Source: Rhynochetos jubatus (lineage: Eukaryota > Chordata > Aves > Eurypygiformes > Rhynochetidae). From it: 64,000 nt of DNA. The stretch spans positions 20,844,317-20,908,316 of the forward strand of contig CM050658.1 in the NCBI GenBank assembly GCA_027574665.1, written 5' to 3'. Below the pieces are notes generated by a model. That model saw only the letters and a list, made by a program, of their open reading frames with translations. It was not told the origin of the DNA and did not search any database. Position 1 is the stretch's first letter, and each line of letters opens with the position of its first letter. The position numbers and the translations under genes are program-made. Shown here one piece after another: positions 25,385-38,100 of this stretch.

Positions 25385-25448
25385 GATACATTATTTGCAT
25401 TATGATGACCAGTGGAGATACATTATTTGCATTATGATGACCAGTGGA
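25385..25448. repeat. Perfect 32-bp tandem duplication carrying two octamer motifs
   Basis: The 32-bp unit starting gatacattatttgcattatg is present twice without a mismatch. Each copy carries ATTTGCAT (25393-25400 and 25425-25432), the reverse complement of the POU/Oct octamer ATGCAAAT. Identity of the copies implies a recent event. Confidence 0.95.
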
Positions 25449-28400
25449 GAATCCATGCCTAACCTACGGAGGAGTAGTGCTGTTTGTACAATTCCAGATA
25501 AGCAGAATGCCAAGTAAGAGAATGCACTTCACTGCTGGACAATTGAACAGGAGGCTTGTAGTAACTGGGATGTGTCCTTCGGAAAGCACTTAGTATCACC
25601 TTTATCTTGTGAGGCTCTGGTTAATTGGCATGATATTTTCTTAACTGCAGTCTTAACTGACACAGCTGGAAGTTTTTGCATTTAATAGAATTGATAATAT
25701 TTATAATGTTTGGAAAACCTAGAGCTAATGAATATTGAAATAATTTTGCAGTCCTAGAGAATTAGAAGTCTAATTCTGTTTTGTAACATTAAATAATCCT
25801 TCAATTAAATAATCTTGGTGTGTCACGTAGCCTTGGAAGTTATCAAGTGTTATTCCTTTTGAGTATTGAAATTGGAGCTCTAAGCCAGCACCTCATTAAA
25901 ATGCTTAACCAGCTCTTTCAACGCTGATGGCTTCCAACTGGAAACTTAAATAAATCTGTGATAAGGGAGAGTCAATAGAGACATTGTGAGCAGTCTGTAC
26001 GTGTGTCATAAGGTGTTTGTTTCAAAAGCACAGTAATCATGAGAACTGTCCAAATGCGATGGAGTTGTTAAAACACTCGTTTTACTTTGCCATAAAGGCA
26101 ATCTTTCTTGATATGAGCACTGAGAATTTTCAAATCCATGATATAACCGGGTAGTCACAACCAGGCACCCCGAGACACTCTGTGTAACTCAGGATGGAAT
26201 TTAAAGGAGCCACGAGTTGTAAACATGTCCACAAATTGTAGATTTCCTAAAACCTAATTGTGCCTGTAGTGCTAAAGTATTCACCTGCTGGTATATAATT
26301 CTGGCCTCAAAAGACAAATTTGTAAGTCATGCGCCAAACCAAGCAAGGTTGTTGGGAAGTAGGGAAAGCGGTGACGTGGAGTTACTGAAGACGTTCATCT
26401 GCATTGTTTACAGTTGTTTGAAAAAAGGTGCATGTCTGAGGCATGCGTTGGACCTAATAGATTACATGGAGTGGGTAGTCTGGGGCGGAGTGCTTAGGGT
26501 GATAAGTGGTCTGTCAGTGCAGCAGCTTGCATTGTCAGTGAAGTCATTGTCTGCCTTGAGGTGTGCCATGTGGTCAGTCGTAGAGAGTTTATCCTTTTGG
26601 GGGATGAAGTTCTTTTTCCTGCTGGCATAAACCCGTTTTTTCTGTGGATGTCCCGAAAGTGGATTTTGGCCAGACTTCATGAGACGAGGCCAACATTGCC
26701 AGCACTGCGGACTGCTCTAAGCGTTAGGTAAACGAGTTACCTGTCTCCCCGCTGGATTGAAGCCAGAAAGACAAAATACGTACGCTTGTACACGAGTACT
26801 TTTTTTGTCATTCCCAGCTACGTGTGTGAGTGCTGAATAACGTCGCATTCCCTCAACCTTTAAAGACTTCAGCGGTATCATTCAGTGTAGGAAAGTAGTA
26901 TCAAAGCTCCCTGTCATGTAGCTATCCAAAGAGATACTGGTTTTACTCACTGGTAATGTGTTACCTTTTACCAGCTCTGAAAGACAGAAAAAAGACTTGT
27001 ATACTTTAGAAAATGATAAGGTACTACTTATATTGGGGAAAAAATAGAGGTCTAAGGAGCTTTGATATGCTTTTTCTTTAGAGAGCTCCACTAATTTCTG
27101 TACTGAGCGGAGGTTATGCAGCTGTTTTTAGCCTAATGTTAGCATATTGGGTTACAGGAATCTGTCCGCTTAATTGAGCAAACACAGGAGAGTATTTATG
27201 TAACTGAAGATCTGTAACTGCCAGTAGAATTAATTAGGAGAGAAATAATTAGGCAAATAGTAGTGTCCAAATGGTCCCAATAGAAAAAGGTATTGCCATC
27301 CCAATCGAAATCTCATTAATGTTGTTATTTGTGATGGGCTGTGCCTTTTGCAGTACCGTGAACGGAGGCAAATGTGGAAGGATCCCAGTGGGGTGTCAGC
27401 TTGGGTATGAAGCAGAAACAATATCAAGGTTTTAAGCTGTCTACTCTCGTTATTGTCACATAGTCATGGCTCAGCTCCGCTATCTGCTTAAAAGCCTTCC
27501 TTGATTGAATGAGCCACTTTATGGGGAAGTAGGTACAAAAGAGAATTTCAGGTTAGTACTTGTTACAGACTTGTTGTTTCATGTATCAGAAACAAGTTGT
27601 CTCTTATGCCGAGCAGATAACGAGTAAAAAATGAGACAAATGAAGCTTATTTGAAATACTTTTGCTTGAATTTGACAGCTTGCTGGGTCAAAGAATGGAA
27701 AAGTTAATGAGCATATTATCTAGACTTTCCATTGAGTTATTACTCACACAGTGGAATAAAAGAAAGGTTAATTAATTTGATGTCATATTTACAGTGGCTG
27801 TCCTAGGAAGTGGTCTCGTTGGCTCCTGGTCTGTAGTATCTAGGTCTGTCATGTGGCCAGTGAGGGAAAATACCTTAGACATAGTTCTCTGGGGGAAGCT
27901 GAGGGTGGGTGCTATAACAGAGAAGTTGAATTTCCCTGTTTCCCCTTGTTTTGTCACCCGGTAATCTTTTTTAGCTCTGTTACCAATTGCTGTGTTGTGT
28001 TTCTCTCTGCAATACTGTACAATACAGACTGGATTTTTCAAGATTATTTCATAGCTGCATCAGAATGGTAAATATGACTAAAAATATTGTATTGTGAGAA
28101 TATCTTTTATCAAAACTTATTAGTACAATCAAATCATTTAACTGATAATCACTCAGAGATTCCAGTTTGGGAAAAGGTGTTTCTTCCTCAGAAATAACCT
28201 CCTCCATGCCTTCCATCTGAGGCATGGAGAGGTTAAGGGAGCTGTTTAAGGGTCATGAATACCATCTGAAGCAGTGCTAGTAACAGATTTTCTCATATTA
28301 CTCCAGTTTCTAACCAAATTGGAATAATAGCCTTCATTCCTCTGGTGAGTTACAGTGCCGTCCTGATTTGAACCGGTAACAGGATTTTATTTTGGCTTTT

Positions 28401-31400
28401 AGTCCAAATGAGCCAACAACTGAGTAGTACGTGATGTAGTAAATTCATTTTATTTTTAGTGATGGGTAAATTAATCCACACCAAAACCTTCTAAACTGAC
28501 AACTCCGGAAACCTGGTGCCTGTCTGTCCTGGTGAGTTTACAGTAACAGTTGTGTGTACTTTGTATTTCTCTGTTCCACTTCCCCTGTTAGCTATAGTTG
28601 CTCATGTTTTAATTAACTTGGTTTCCTAGTATGGTGGCAGCTATGGGTAAATATCAGTTAAACAGTTCTCTTATTTATGTGCATTTTTTTAATGTGACTC
28701 TAAGTATTCATTAAATCTAGATTCCTGGGGCCACGTTCCGACACATGTATCTCATCCTTAGTGAAGAGAGACAGACGTTCAGGTGAGATTTCTGTGGCTC
28801 TTACTGTAGGCAGTATGTATGAAAACAGGGTGCGGAGAGGAGGTGGAAATAGTTGTCTGCTTGTGTGTCTTTGAACACGGCCTTGGTGGGAGGCAATGCT
28901 CTGTGCTTTACTGTCCAGGCTGGAATACCTGGACACGTGGGATTCTGATTTCTTCTAATTCACTGAATTTGATGCCATTTATTAGCTAACGATTCGTAGT
29001 GTTAATGGCAAAATCTTTCTTTCGATGCTTTCTAAACACAGCCCTTTTGTACTCTTGCCCAGAATTTCTAGGAGGGCATACAAAAGCGCTGTGCAATGAG
29101 TGAGCAGCAAGGCTGGTGTCTCTGGAAGGAGCAGGCTGCCCTGCACATCCCAGAGCAGTAGTTTAACGCATGCAGCACGTGCAGCTGCTACATCCAGTAT
29201 GTCTGGAGAGCGCTGAACACCTGCATTAGGGACCCAGCGATGGTGACAGGTGTGCAGCAGCTCCGATCCATCCCAAAAATACCAGTTGCTGTGCAAAGAC
29301 TGTGCAGTTAAAGAAGCGTTGGCTTCTCTCTCTAGTGTTCTTGAACAAAACACGTGAATGTGTTGTGCTCTGCAAGCATGACTCTGCATGCCAGTACTTC
29401 CAGAACTGACGAGATTTACTGGCATGAAGGATCTTCTCACAGCCAGCATATACTGAACGTGGACTTTGCATCTCACTTGCACAGAACATGCAAGTGAGAC
29501 AGAGCTGGACAGAACTGTACTGCTGAACCCTTCAGGGCTATTGGAATCCTAGAAGTGTGGGAGAAATCAAAAATAAATCTTAAGCCCATCCAGAGAAGCA
29601 GGCAGAAAACCTTTCTTGTGTGTGTGCTTTTTTTTCCCCTCCCCAGAAAGAAAACACTTCCTGAAGCATTCAAACATTAGCCCAACCTCAATTTTAATAC
29701 TTTTTTCCCCTGGCAATTTTATTTTTTCTGATATCCAGAAATATTTTTTCCAAGTAGAATCCAGGCTAATGCAAGGGCAGGAACTGTGGATTTTGAGTAA
29801 TGGAGAAATTGGAATAATCCAGGACACAAGGAGAGTCTGATTCAGAAATGAACAGGCAATAGAAAGTTAGTGCTGGAGAGCACTTCCCAATGCTTCAGGC
29901 ACGTTAAACAGCTCAGGTGAAGCATATCAGTAAGTATAACCTCTGTTGTGTCTCAGCTGATGAGCATCATCCCTCTAGCCCTCCTGGGTGGTCTGTTGGA
30001 TCCTGCCTTGCCTTTTTCACCACTGACTCAGGGAAGGAATATCAGGTCCAATTTGTTAAGCTATTTCTACTATACACCTCTCACACATTGGCTATCATGT
30101 TCTCATACTATCACGTAAGAAAAAAACGAAAAAGACAAAACGAAATAAAAACCCAAACAAACAACCCAGTGGAGAGGCTAATGGCTCTGAAAAACCAAAA
30201 AAGGCAGAAATGAAGATGAGAAAGTAAAAAGCATGCAGGTTACTTCAGGTGGAGACTGTGAAGGAAGGTGTTCAAAGGGTAACGCTGGTCAGCGTAGCCG
30301 GAGTTATTTATAAAAAACCACCCTACCAAACGTGTGGGCAGAGGCAGTGAGTTAGGAGCTTAACGGCTGTACACCACTTAGCTCTTTTTACACTTAGTAT
30401 GTAAACCAGTGCTCCTCGTCATGAATCCCTACTGTTAGGATTTTAATTCAACTGCACCAGCAAGATCAGCTCTTGCCCAACCCTGGTGCCCGTTCCTCCC
30501 AGTATAAAGGCTCGTTACCCTACTTCTGCAACTGAACTTCATTGGGTTCATGTTAAATGCTGAGGTCCTGCTTCTTGAGCAACTGTTGTACTGAAGAGAC
30601 TGTTCAAAAAGTGTTGTCTTCACATACCGCACAAAGTGAAATCTTGGGAGCGTGGCTTTAGGGCTTGCGAGCAAGCTCAGGGCTGCTGTGCTGTATGCTG
30701 GCTCCCCCGTCCACCTTTTACAGCCCAGACAATACATTCAGGATTTACACAAATCAAACTAGTAACCTAAACCATAACGACTTTAAAACGTCGCTCTGCC
30801 TGAGGTAGCTGGAGGACTGCTGGCTCGCTGTGGCTCGGCGTTTCCACCCGGGACATGAGGAGAAGGGGTTCTGGCTGTTGAGGGGTGCTGGGAGCTAGCC
30901 TGGGACTGCTTGGAGGGGATCTCCGAGGCAGCCAGGCTAGGACAGGGCGCTTCCACTACAGCTTGTATTAAGTTCTGATTCAAGAATCATTGAAAGCGAA
31001 ACCTCCTCTGACCTCTGCTTAGAAGCCAATTCTTTTTTCTGTGGGTACTTAATTGTTTCTTGCTCGTGTTCAACTAGATGAAGTTAAAGTTGTACTTTAA
31101 CATAAATTAAAGTACTGGTGGTACTTTTCCCCCCTTTTCATTTTTCCCAGCAGTGAAGGCTTGAGGATGTCTGTCAGCATGGGGACAGAGTTGCAGGCGT
31201 CATGGGGAAGCAAACCGCTCACCCTTTCCATGCCTTAGCTGTGCTGGGTCTTAGTGCCCCGCTGCCGCCGATGTTTCCTCACCTCAGTCTAATGTCTTTT
31301 ATAACTTTCCAAAATAACATCCAACGGGTTAGGAAACGCCGATCTGGTAGATAAAAAGCAGGTCAGCTCTCAGAATCATGTGCAAGTTCCAAGTAGTTTT

Positions 31401-34397
31401 CTAAAGCTAGAGGCTGCGTTGGTCTTTTATTTGAGTTACCGAGGTGGTGTTTCCCTGAGGAAGGCTTGGTTCTAACCCAAAATTGAGTTATCATACATGC
31501 AGTCACCCCTGTGACTAGGCAGGTATTTACTCTGTGTGGCTGGCGCTTACAGACGCTCAACACCTGCCCCAGGCAGATGTTGCCATCAGTTTCCTGAAGC
31601 TTTACTCAGCAATGGGCAGCATGCAGACCTACAAGTGGAGAAGTGCTTGTAGCAGTTTTTGTTCCGCTCTCTCCTTTTCCTCCCCAGATAATGGAAACTC
31701 TTACACATTTAAAGTATGTTTTGGAGAGGTTCTATTTTGAGGTGTGAAACCTTTAGCTTGTCTTTGTTTTGGCCACTTTATGAAAGCAAAGGAGAGCAGT
31801 AGCTTAAATAGGATTAGCGATTGTCTCTACTCCACAAATTGATTTGCAGAGATCCTTTCTGTAATTCTAGCTAGTATTACTATGCACTATTGTACTGATA
31901 TGAATACACGTGTGCTAACCCAACAGATTTTATTATAAATGAAGAAGCTGCTTCATGCAAGGATTTTGCTTTAAAGAAATTTTTCAGAGGAACATAGTAT
32001 TGGCTCACAGGTTTACTGAGTCATTGAAAGTAGCCAAATACAGATATGTGACTTCTTTCCTTCCCTGTTACCCTACTTCACAATTTACCTCTTACTTTTG
32101 TCAGGTTTTTTGCATGAATTTTTTTTGACGTCAGTTTTTTTCCTGAATATGGGAACAATAAGATTAAATGATGAAAAATATGTTGAAATAGAGACTGAAG
32201 GGTTGGGAATGTAATGTAATTATGTATTTATTTTAAAAAGAGAGAAGAAAATCATCTGGCAGAGGTTAGTTGTATATTTATTGGGGAACTAGGGCTCTGC
32301 ACTCCTGTCCATTTCCACGGCTTTCAAAAGTTAACGGGCCATGACTGACAGACCCGATGACCAGGCAGGCAAAGGCTGCGCAAGGTCTCACCGACTCAAC
32401 ACATACTTCCTGATCTGCATTTTGGAGGGCTGCATGCAGAAGATGGAAAGCTGTAGGCGTACAGGGACAAGCTCAGTCCTGACAAGCGTAGACACAGTTC
32501 CTGCTGGCTTTGCTAGAGCTGAATTCGGTCCAAAGTGCTGGTGTAAAGCTGCGGTAGCACTAGTGTAGACCTGCCTCGCATAAGGTTAGGCTACAAGACA
32601 GTTCTGAAGCTTTGCTGTCCTAAATAACTGTGGGGAAATGGGTAACTCTTAGATGAGAGATCACTCGAGCACTCATACACCGTCCCTTTGCAGCGGGTGA
32701 CTCCAGCAAGCTGGTGGGTGGCCCTTCTGTCTCCTCTCACACATTTTCGCTTGCAAGTGCTTCTCTCTCCCCAGGTTCAGCCCTAGGTTTCACGTAGCAG
32801 CCTCAGATGTTGATTTTTATATTAAAAAAAATTTATTCAGGTGGTACAGTGAAAAGAAAAAAAACCTGCTGGAGCTGGGTGCCTCCGGAGAGGGACTGCA
32901 ACAAGGAATTCCTGGGCAAGTATACCCTTACAATCCATGCACCTGCCCCTCACTCGCCTTCTCAGTCCAATGGTGATTTTTTGGTCTGGGGTCTTCTAAC
33001 ACCTTACTGGATTCTTTCTCTGTCTCCAGGCAGGCTGTTGACTGTTGTCATCCTGTTGATGGTTGTAGCATCCTTATCTTCTGGTTTGTGCTTCTTGTGC
33101 ACCTGCTCGCTCTGTCAGACTAAACTGGGGATAATCACTACTCGGCAACAATAAAACATCAGTGTGTTATCGACATTATTCTCACACTAAATCCAAAACA
33201 CAGCACTGTACCAGCTACTAAGAAGAAAACCAACTCTGTTCCAGCCGAAAACATATCTAAGTGGAAATTTACAGCTCGAGACCTAAGGCCTTAGCAAATC
33301 TGGCTACTCACACTAAGTTAGTAATGAACAAACCGTATACCAAATTGCTCAACGTCATGCTGTAACCCCCATGTCCTAATGCGAAATGATTGACTCTGAG
33401 CGGTTCATTCTATTTAAAATTTACTTACCTAAGCTACACAACTAGTGTTTCTTAACAGTAGTGAAGCGGCCTTAGAGTAGTTCTGTATTTCTGACAATTG
33501 TTAAATGTTTATAGTGCTTCCTGTGTGACGTATCTGGTGTGTTAAATCACAGAGGTGGAGCACAAAGAGGGGGCATAAATTTAAACTGGTCAAAAGAAAG
33601 CACTTTACACCACAGACTATTCCTTGCCCCAGTAAGAGAGTGTAGGGACAGGTTGTATTAGTTGGTTTAATCAGGAATTAGACAGATTTGTGATGACGGA
33701 TCCATAAACCAATGGGAATGGTTAGCATAACAATAGTAATGTTGGGGGAGTATGAGGGGAACGAATAGGAGAAAGCAGGCAGATGTGTGCTGCCCTCTGG
33801 ACAACTACTATGGCTGCTCTTGGAGATCAAATACTGAGTTGAATGGACCATTGGTGTGAGCAATAACATGTTCCTAGTGTTCTTAAACTTTGCTGTCTTG
33901 TGATTTTTTTCTTTTTAATTGAGAACAGCAAGTTCCTGTTACTGCTGAAGTCAGCAAGCTGATCATCGTACCCAAGCCATGTGAAAGTGAAGCACTTTCT
34001 TGTTACGATGACCTCCATCTCCTACAGTCCTACTGCGCCCAAGTTTTGGTGTGTAGGAACTGTAAGGAGAACAAGACAATGAAAGAAGTGAAGGAAAGGG
34101 GAGAAAGATGATCTTTAGGAACAGGAGAATGGAGGAGAAAAGGAGACAGTTGGAGCAGGAGGATGCTAGAGCGTATGGAGTGGTATGAATACAAGAAATT
34201 ATTTCCAGAAAATAGAGATAGGAGGAATCCCTTCTGGTCACTAGTGAGAAGGCTTGCTTGCATTTCTAAAGGCTGGCTTTGTAGCCCTAATACGCCATGT
34301 GTTTAGAAGCCTGGCTGTTTTCCCTTGAGCTAGAAACTCCTGAAGGGGACAGAGTTTCTCCTAAGCTTCACTCTCAAATGAAGCCCAAAATAACCAG

Positions 34398-35108
34398 TGT
34401 GCTGGTTTTGACTGGGATAGAGGTAATTTTCTTCGCAGTAGCTAGTATGAGGCTGTGTTTTGGATTTATGCTCAGAAGAATGTTGATAACATGGATGGTT
34501 TTGTATGAGGCTATGTTTTGGATTTGCGCTGAGAAGAATATTGACAACATACACCGTTTTTAGTTCTTGCCAAGCAATGTTTACTTTAAGCCAAGGACAT
34601 TTTCAGTTTCTCATTCTGCCCCTGTGTTCCCAGCTTCTTCTCTACAGGAAACTGAGAGAACACACAGCCAGGACAGCTGACCCAACTGACCAAAGGGACA
34701 TTTCATGCCATAAGGCATCCTGCTCAGTATATAAGTTGGGGGAAGTTGGTCGGGAAGCTTGCTTTCTCTCTCTCACTGCTCAGGAACTGGCTGGGCATCG
34801 GTTGGTGGGTGGGGAGTGGTTGTATCATTATTTTTCCTCCTTGTTGTTTTTCTTTTCATTACAGATTATTATCATAAGTAGTAATAGTTTTCATTACATA
34901 TCATTATAATTAGTAGTAGTAATATTAGTATCAATACTATTATTGATACAATACAATACAATTTATTTTCTACTATTAAACTGCTCTTACTCAACCCATG
35001 TGTTTTCTTACCCTTCCCTCTGATTCTCTCCCCCATCCCAATGGGGTAGGGGAAGGTGAGTGAGCGGCTGTATGGTGCCTGGCTGCTGACTGGGGTTAAA
35101 CCACGACA
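34398..35108 (+). mobile_element. Solo LTR of an avian endogenous retrovirus (TguLTR5-like)
   Basis: The element begins TGTGCTGGTTTTGACTGGG and ends GGGGTTAAACCACGACA, the hallmark ends of a widespread neoavian LTR group. Internal landmarks agree: a TATA box at 34728-34734 (tatataag), an ATTAAA poly(A)-type signal at 34975-34980, and 'gattctctcccccatccca' near the 3' end. Flanking pentamers accag and atcag are a possible five-base target duplication with one difference. No internal retroviral region or second LTR is present, so it is a solo LTR, a fossil left by recombination. Two peculiarities are a 58-bp internal tandem duplication and an AT-rich segment at about 34860-34970. Family assignment is from memory. 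Confidence 0.88.
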
Positions 35109-38100
35109 ATCAGTAATACAAGCAAATCTTACAATTTTGGGAATGTCCAACTCAAGGTTGGGGTTTTTTTGATAGAATTTTGCCTTGGATACTGCATACT
35201 AGACTATAAAAGCATCAGCGTGCACACCAACGGATGCATGGCTTGACTGGCAAGGGTAGAGCAAATCCGTGGCCTTGCCTTTTCCTAGCCCTTTAGGAGC
35301 AACTAGCCTCATGAAGTTTCAGCGAAGAAATAATCCGTGCGTGCTTATTGCTTCTTTCATGCTTGTATGCTTTTTAATGGTAATTAAACGGTACATGTCT
35401 TAGCTCCAAAGGCAAACCAGATTCTAGTGTGCCTGACTCATTTCTCCTCTCTGAACAAAAAGGGGAAGCATCAGACCTATAAGTGAGGGTGTCTAATGTT
35501 CTGGAAGGCAGAAGTAATTGGTTACAGGAGGGGAAAAAAATATGTTCTCTTGGGCATAGAGAGAATTTCTTGATGGCCTGGAATGTGTAACAGGGTTTTT
35601 CTTATCTAGGGTGGATTAAAGCAGGTCTTGAAACATGACAAAATTTGCTTTTTCTTACAACATGGGTTAAATAGAGATGCAGAAAAACTGTACTAAGAGC
35701 AATCAGAATAGAAGGATCTCTTTCAATCCGGTATTTCCTTGGTATCTGGGAGACCTACTACACTTTTTGTTTACTTATGTATTTACTTAGTAACTGGTAG
35801 TGGTCAGGGTTAATGCCAGTGGTTAAGAATAAACAGCTTGTTAGGATGTGTGTGTTTGGGGCTTTTTTGTACCTCCATTGGAAAACATTGGTGGGAGCAA
35901 CATAAACTCAGGAAGGATCCCAAACTCAATGTTTATCGTCATCACAATGCTGTTTAGTCATCACAATAATCATCATCGTGCTCTACTTCATTTTATATAT
36001 AATCAGATGATAACATTTTCGGATGAAACGTTAAAGCTGTTCAGATACGTGTTAACATCAGCCGCAGATGCACGCCACCCTTTTCTGAGGGGTGAACAAG
36101 CTAAATTCTTCCATGATCTATTGCATGAATAGATTGTGTTAGAACACACTAACACTGTGTTCACATACAGTTTGCAGTAAGGATAGCACCTTCTCATGTG
36201 TGCTTGTAGATCTTAACACTGAAGTACTTTAATACAAGCTACAGAATAACAACATTGGTTCACGTTTTGAAATATACATCATCGATTATTTTTCTTGTCT
36301 AGCTTTGCCTCTTAAGGATCTTGTTGCACGTGTCCTGCCATCTGTCCCTTGTAATAATTTCCAGAGCCAAGAGAGATGTAGAGATCTCAAAGGTAGGTCA
36401 CACCAATCATTTCTGTTATGAAGAGGGAAAAATACACGGACTGATGATGTATTAAAGAATGCAATAGGAACTCGACCTGTGGATCAAAGAATCCACAAAA
36501 GAAAGCCCTGGGTTTAGCTCAGCTAAAGTTCCTCTGTTGGTTTCCAGACAGTCATCAGTAAGGGATGAACTCATGATGCAGAACTGTGATAAAAACGTTG
36601 GAAAGAGTCCAGTCAACAGCCAGGCATAAGCCTACTGGAAAATTAGTCTTGCTGTTTAAAGTGATGAATTTTAGCTGGAAATATGATATGCACGGCACAG
36701 GGTGAGATTATAGTGATACGACTGTAATACAGTAAGAAAATGTAACCCTCTTGGGTTTTTTCCCCTCTCTCAAGGCTTGTCAAGTCACTATAAAATAGTT
36801 TTTCTGCCTATAGTGTGTGTGAGTAAGCAGTACCAGACAACAGTTGTGATCTTACTTTTCCTTCTGCTTTTTTCACATTTGGAAGCAAGTACTTTGTTAT
36901 TTGTTTACAAATTGCTGAATTGAGTTTTACGTTGTTATGTAAAAATGGGTAAATCTAACTTGACACCTACATTCAGTTAACCACAGGAAGTTTTTGACTT
37001 GGCAAGCGTTGCAACATTTGAAACATTCCTTCCTTCCTGATACTGAAACTAAGTTTATCTATTTGAAAATTACGTTTAGTTGCATTTTCTTTAGAGGTGT
37101 CTTGCTGGCAGCTGTTGCATGAAAAAGGGGAGACTCTGAATTAATTACAATTGATCTATGGTAAAATTAAATTACAAACCAAATAACCTGTGGTTACAGT
37201 GAAGTAATCTCAGTAAGATGAACTTTCTAGGTGTAAGACATTTTCAAATATGAGTCACCTGTAATCTAAGAAAACAAAATGCAGAGACTAAGTGTTTAGA
37301 TGATAAATTTTTAGGCAGTTATCAGCGGCTCATATAGGGAAACTGATTAGAGAGTCTGCAAGAGGAGATACAGCTCTTGCAATGAGGGTTCACCCTTATT
37401 GCAGTGTGCAGATGTGTGGATCACAGGGCTGAGCAGTGTGAGAAAGAGATGATTAGGCTAAAAGTCTTCAGGAAAGAGACAGCTTGGGCTGTGGTAGAGG
37501 TTAGAAAACCAGTGAGATTAGATAAAGACTAGCTGTTCAGCACCTCTTCTAATACAAGAGCTTTGGAGACATTGCACAAGCCTAACAGAGTCAGGACGTG
37601 CTTGATGCAATACCTGGTAGACTTGTGAAGCTTCTTTCCAAAGGATATTCAAGGTCTGCTTGTGCTGAGGGAGTGAAGTGGCGTATGGAACAGAAATACG
37701 CTGAGGACTGCTACATGTAGTGAGCCACACCTGACTCTGAAGGTTCCCTGGGATGAAAACAGCTACAGTTTGGAAGAGCATTTGGGGTAAGTAAGTGTTG
37801 TATATATTCATAATCTGTGCCTTGCCCTTCCTCTTTCTTACGGTCTTACAAGCCAATGGAAGACAATATGCTAGCCAGGCTTTGGTCTGGCTTGAGCGAA
37901 CTGATCTCAATTTTGTATGTTAAGTCATGTCCTGATTTGGTCAATAAGAAAGGACGTGCCCTTGAAGTAGATTTTGAATATGATTTTGTTGGTTTCGCCA
38001 TGCAGAAAGACTGCTGGACATTTGAACCACAGTAAACACGGTAAGACTTAAAGTAGGTGTCACATAGCTGGGTCATAGCCATCTGTCTTCATGCTTCTGC

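Larger units (their letters stand above)
7336..34397. other. Long intergenic interval, no supported gene
   Basis: Twenty-seven kilobases of mostly AT-rich DNA contain no open frame above chance length and no recognisable protein motif. Features inside are listed separately: the (TTTTA)n array at 20.76 kb and the octamer duplication at 25.4 kb. Small CpG clusters occur near 9.7 and 17.4 kb. Several TAATTA-rich stretches (about 10.4-10.7, 12.0-12.8, 23.4-23.6 and 25.6-25.8 kb) look like the non-coding elements often conserved in vertebrate gene deserts, but conservation cannot be judged from one sequence. A second perfect TGACGTCA lies at 32127-32134. Confidence 0.6.

Noticed and set aside
28982-29482. 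166-codon minus-strand frame
   Set aside because: About one frame this long is expected by chance in 64 kb. It has no motif, and a second overlapping frame is open on the same strand.
30118-30175. A-rich tract that could be the tail of a retrocopy
   Set aside because: No recognisable gene or LINE body precedes it, and no target duplication was seen.
34505-34909. 134-codon frame inside the solo LTR
   Set aside because: It lies wholly within LTR sequence and is not a viral gene.
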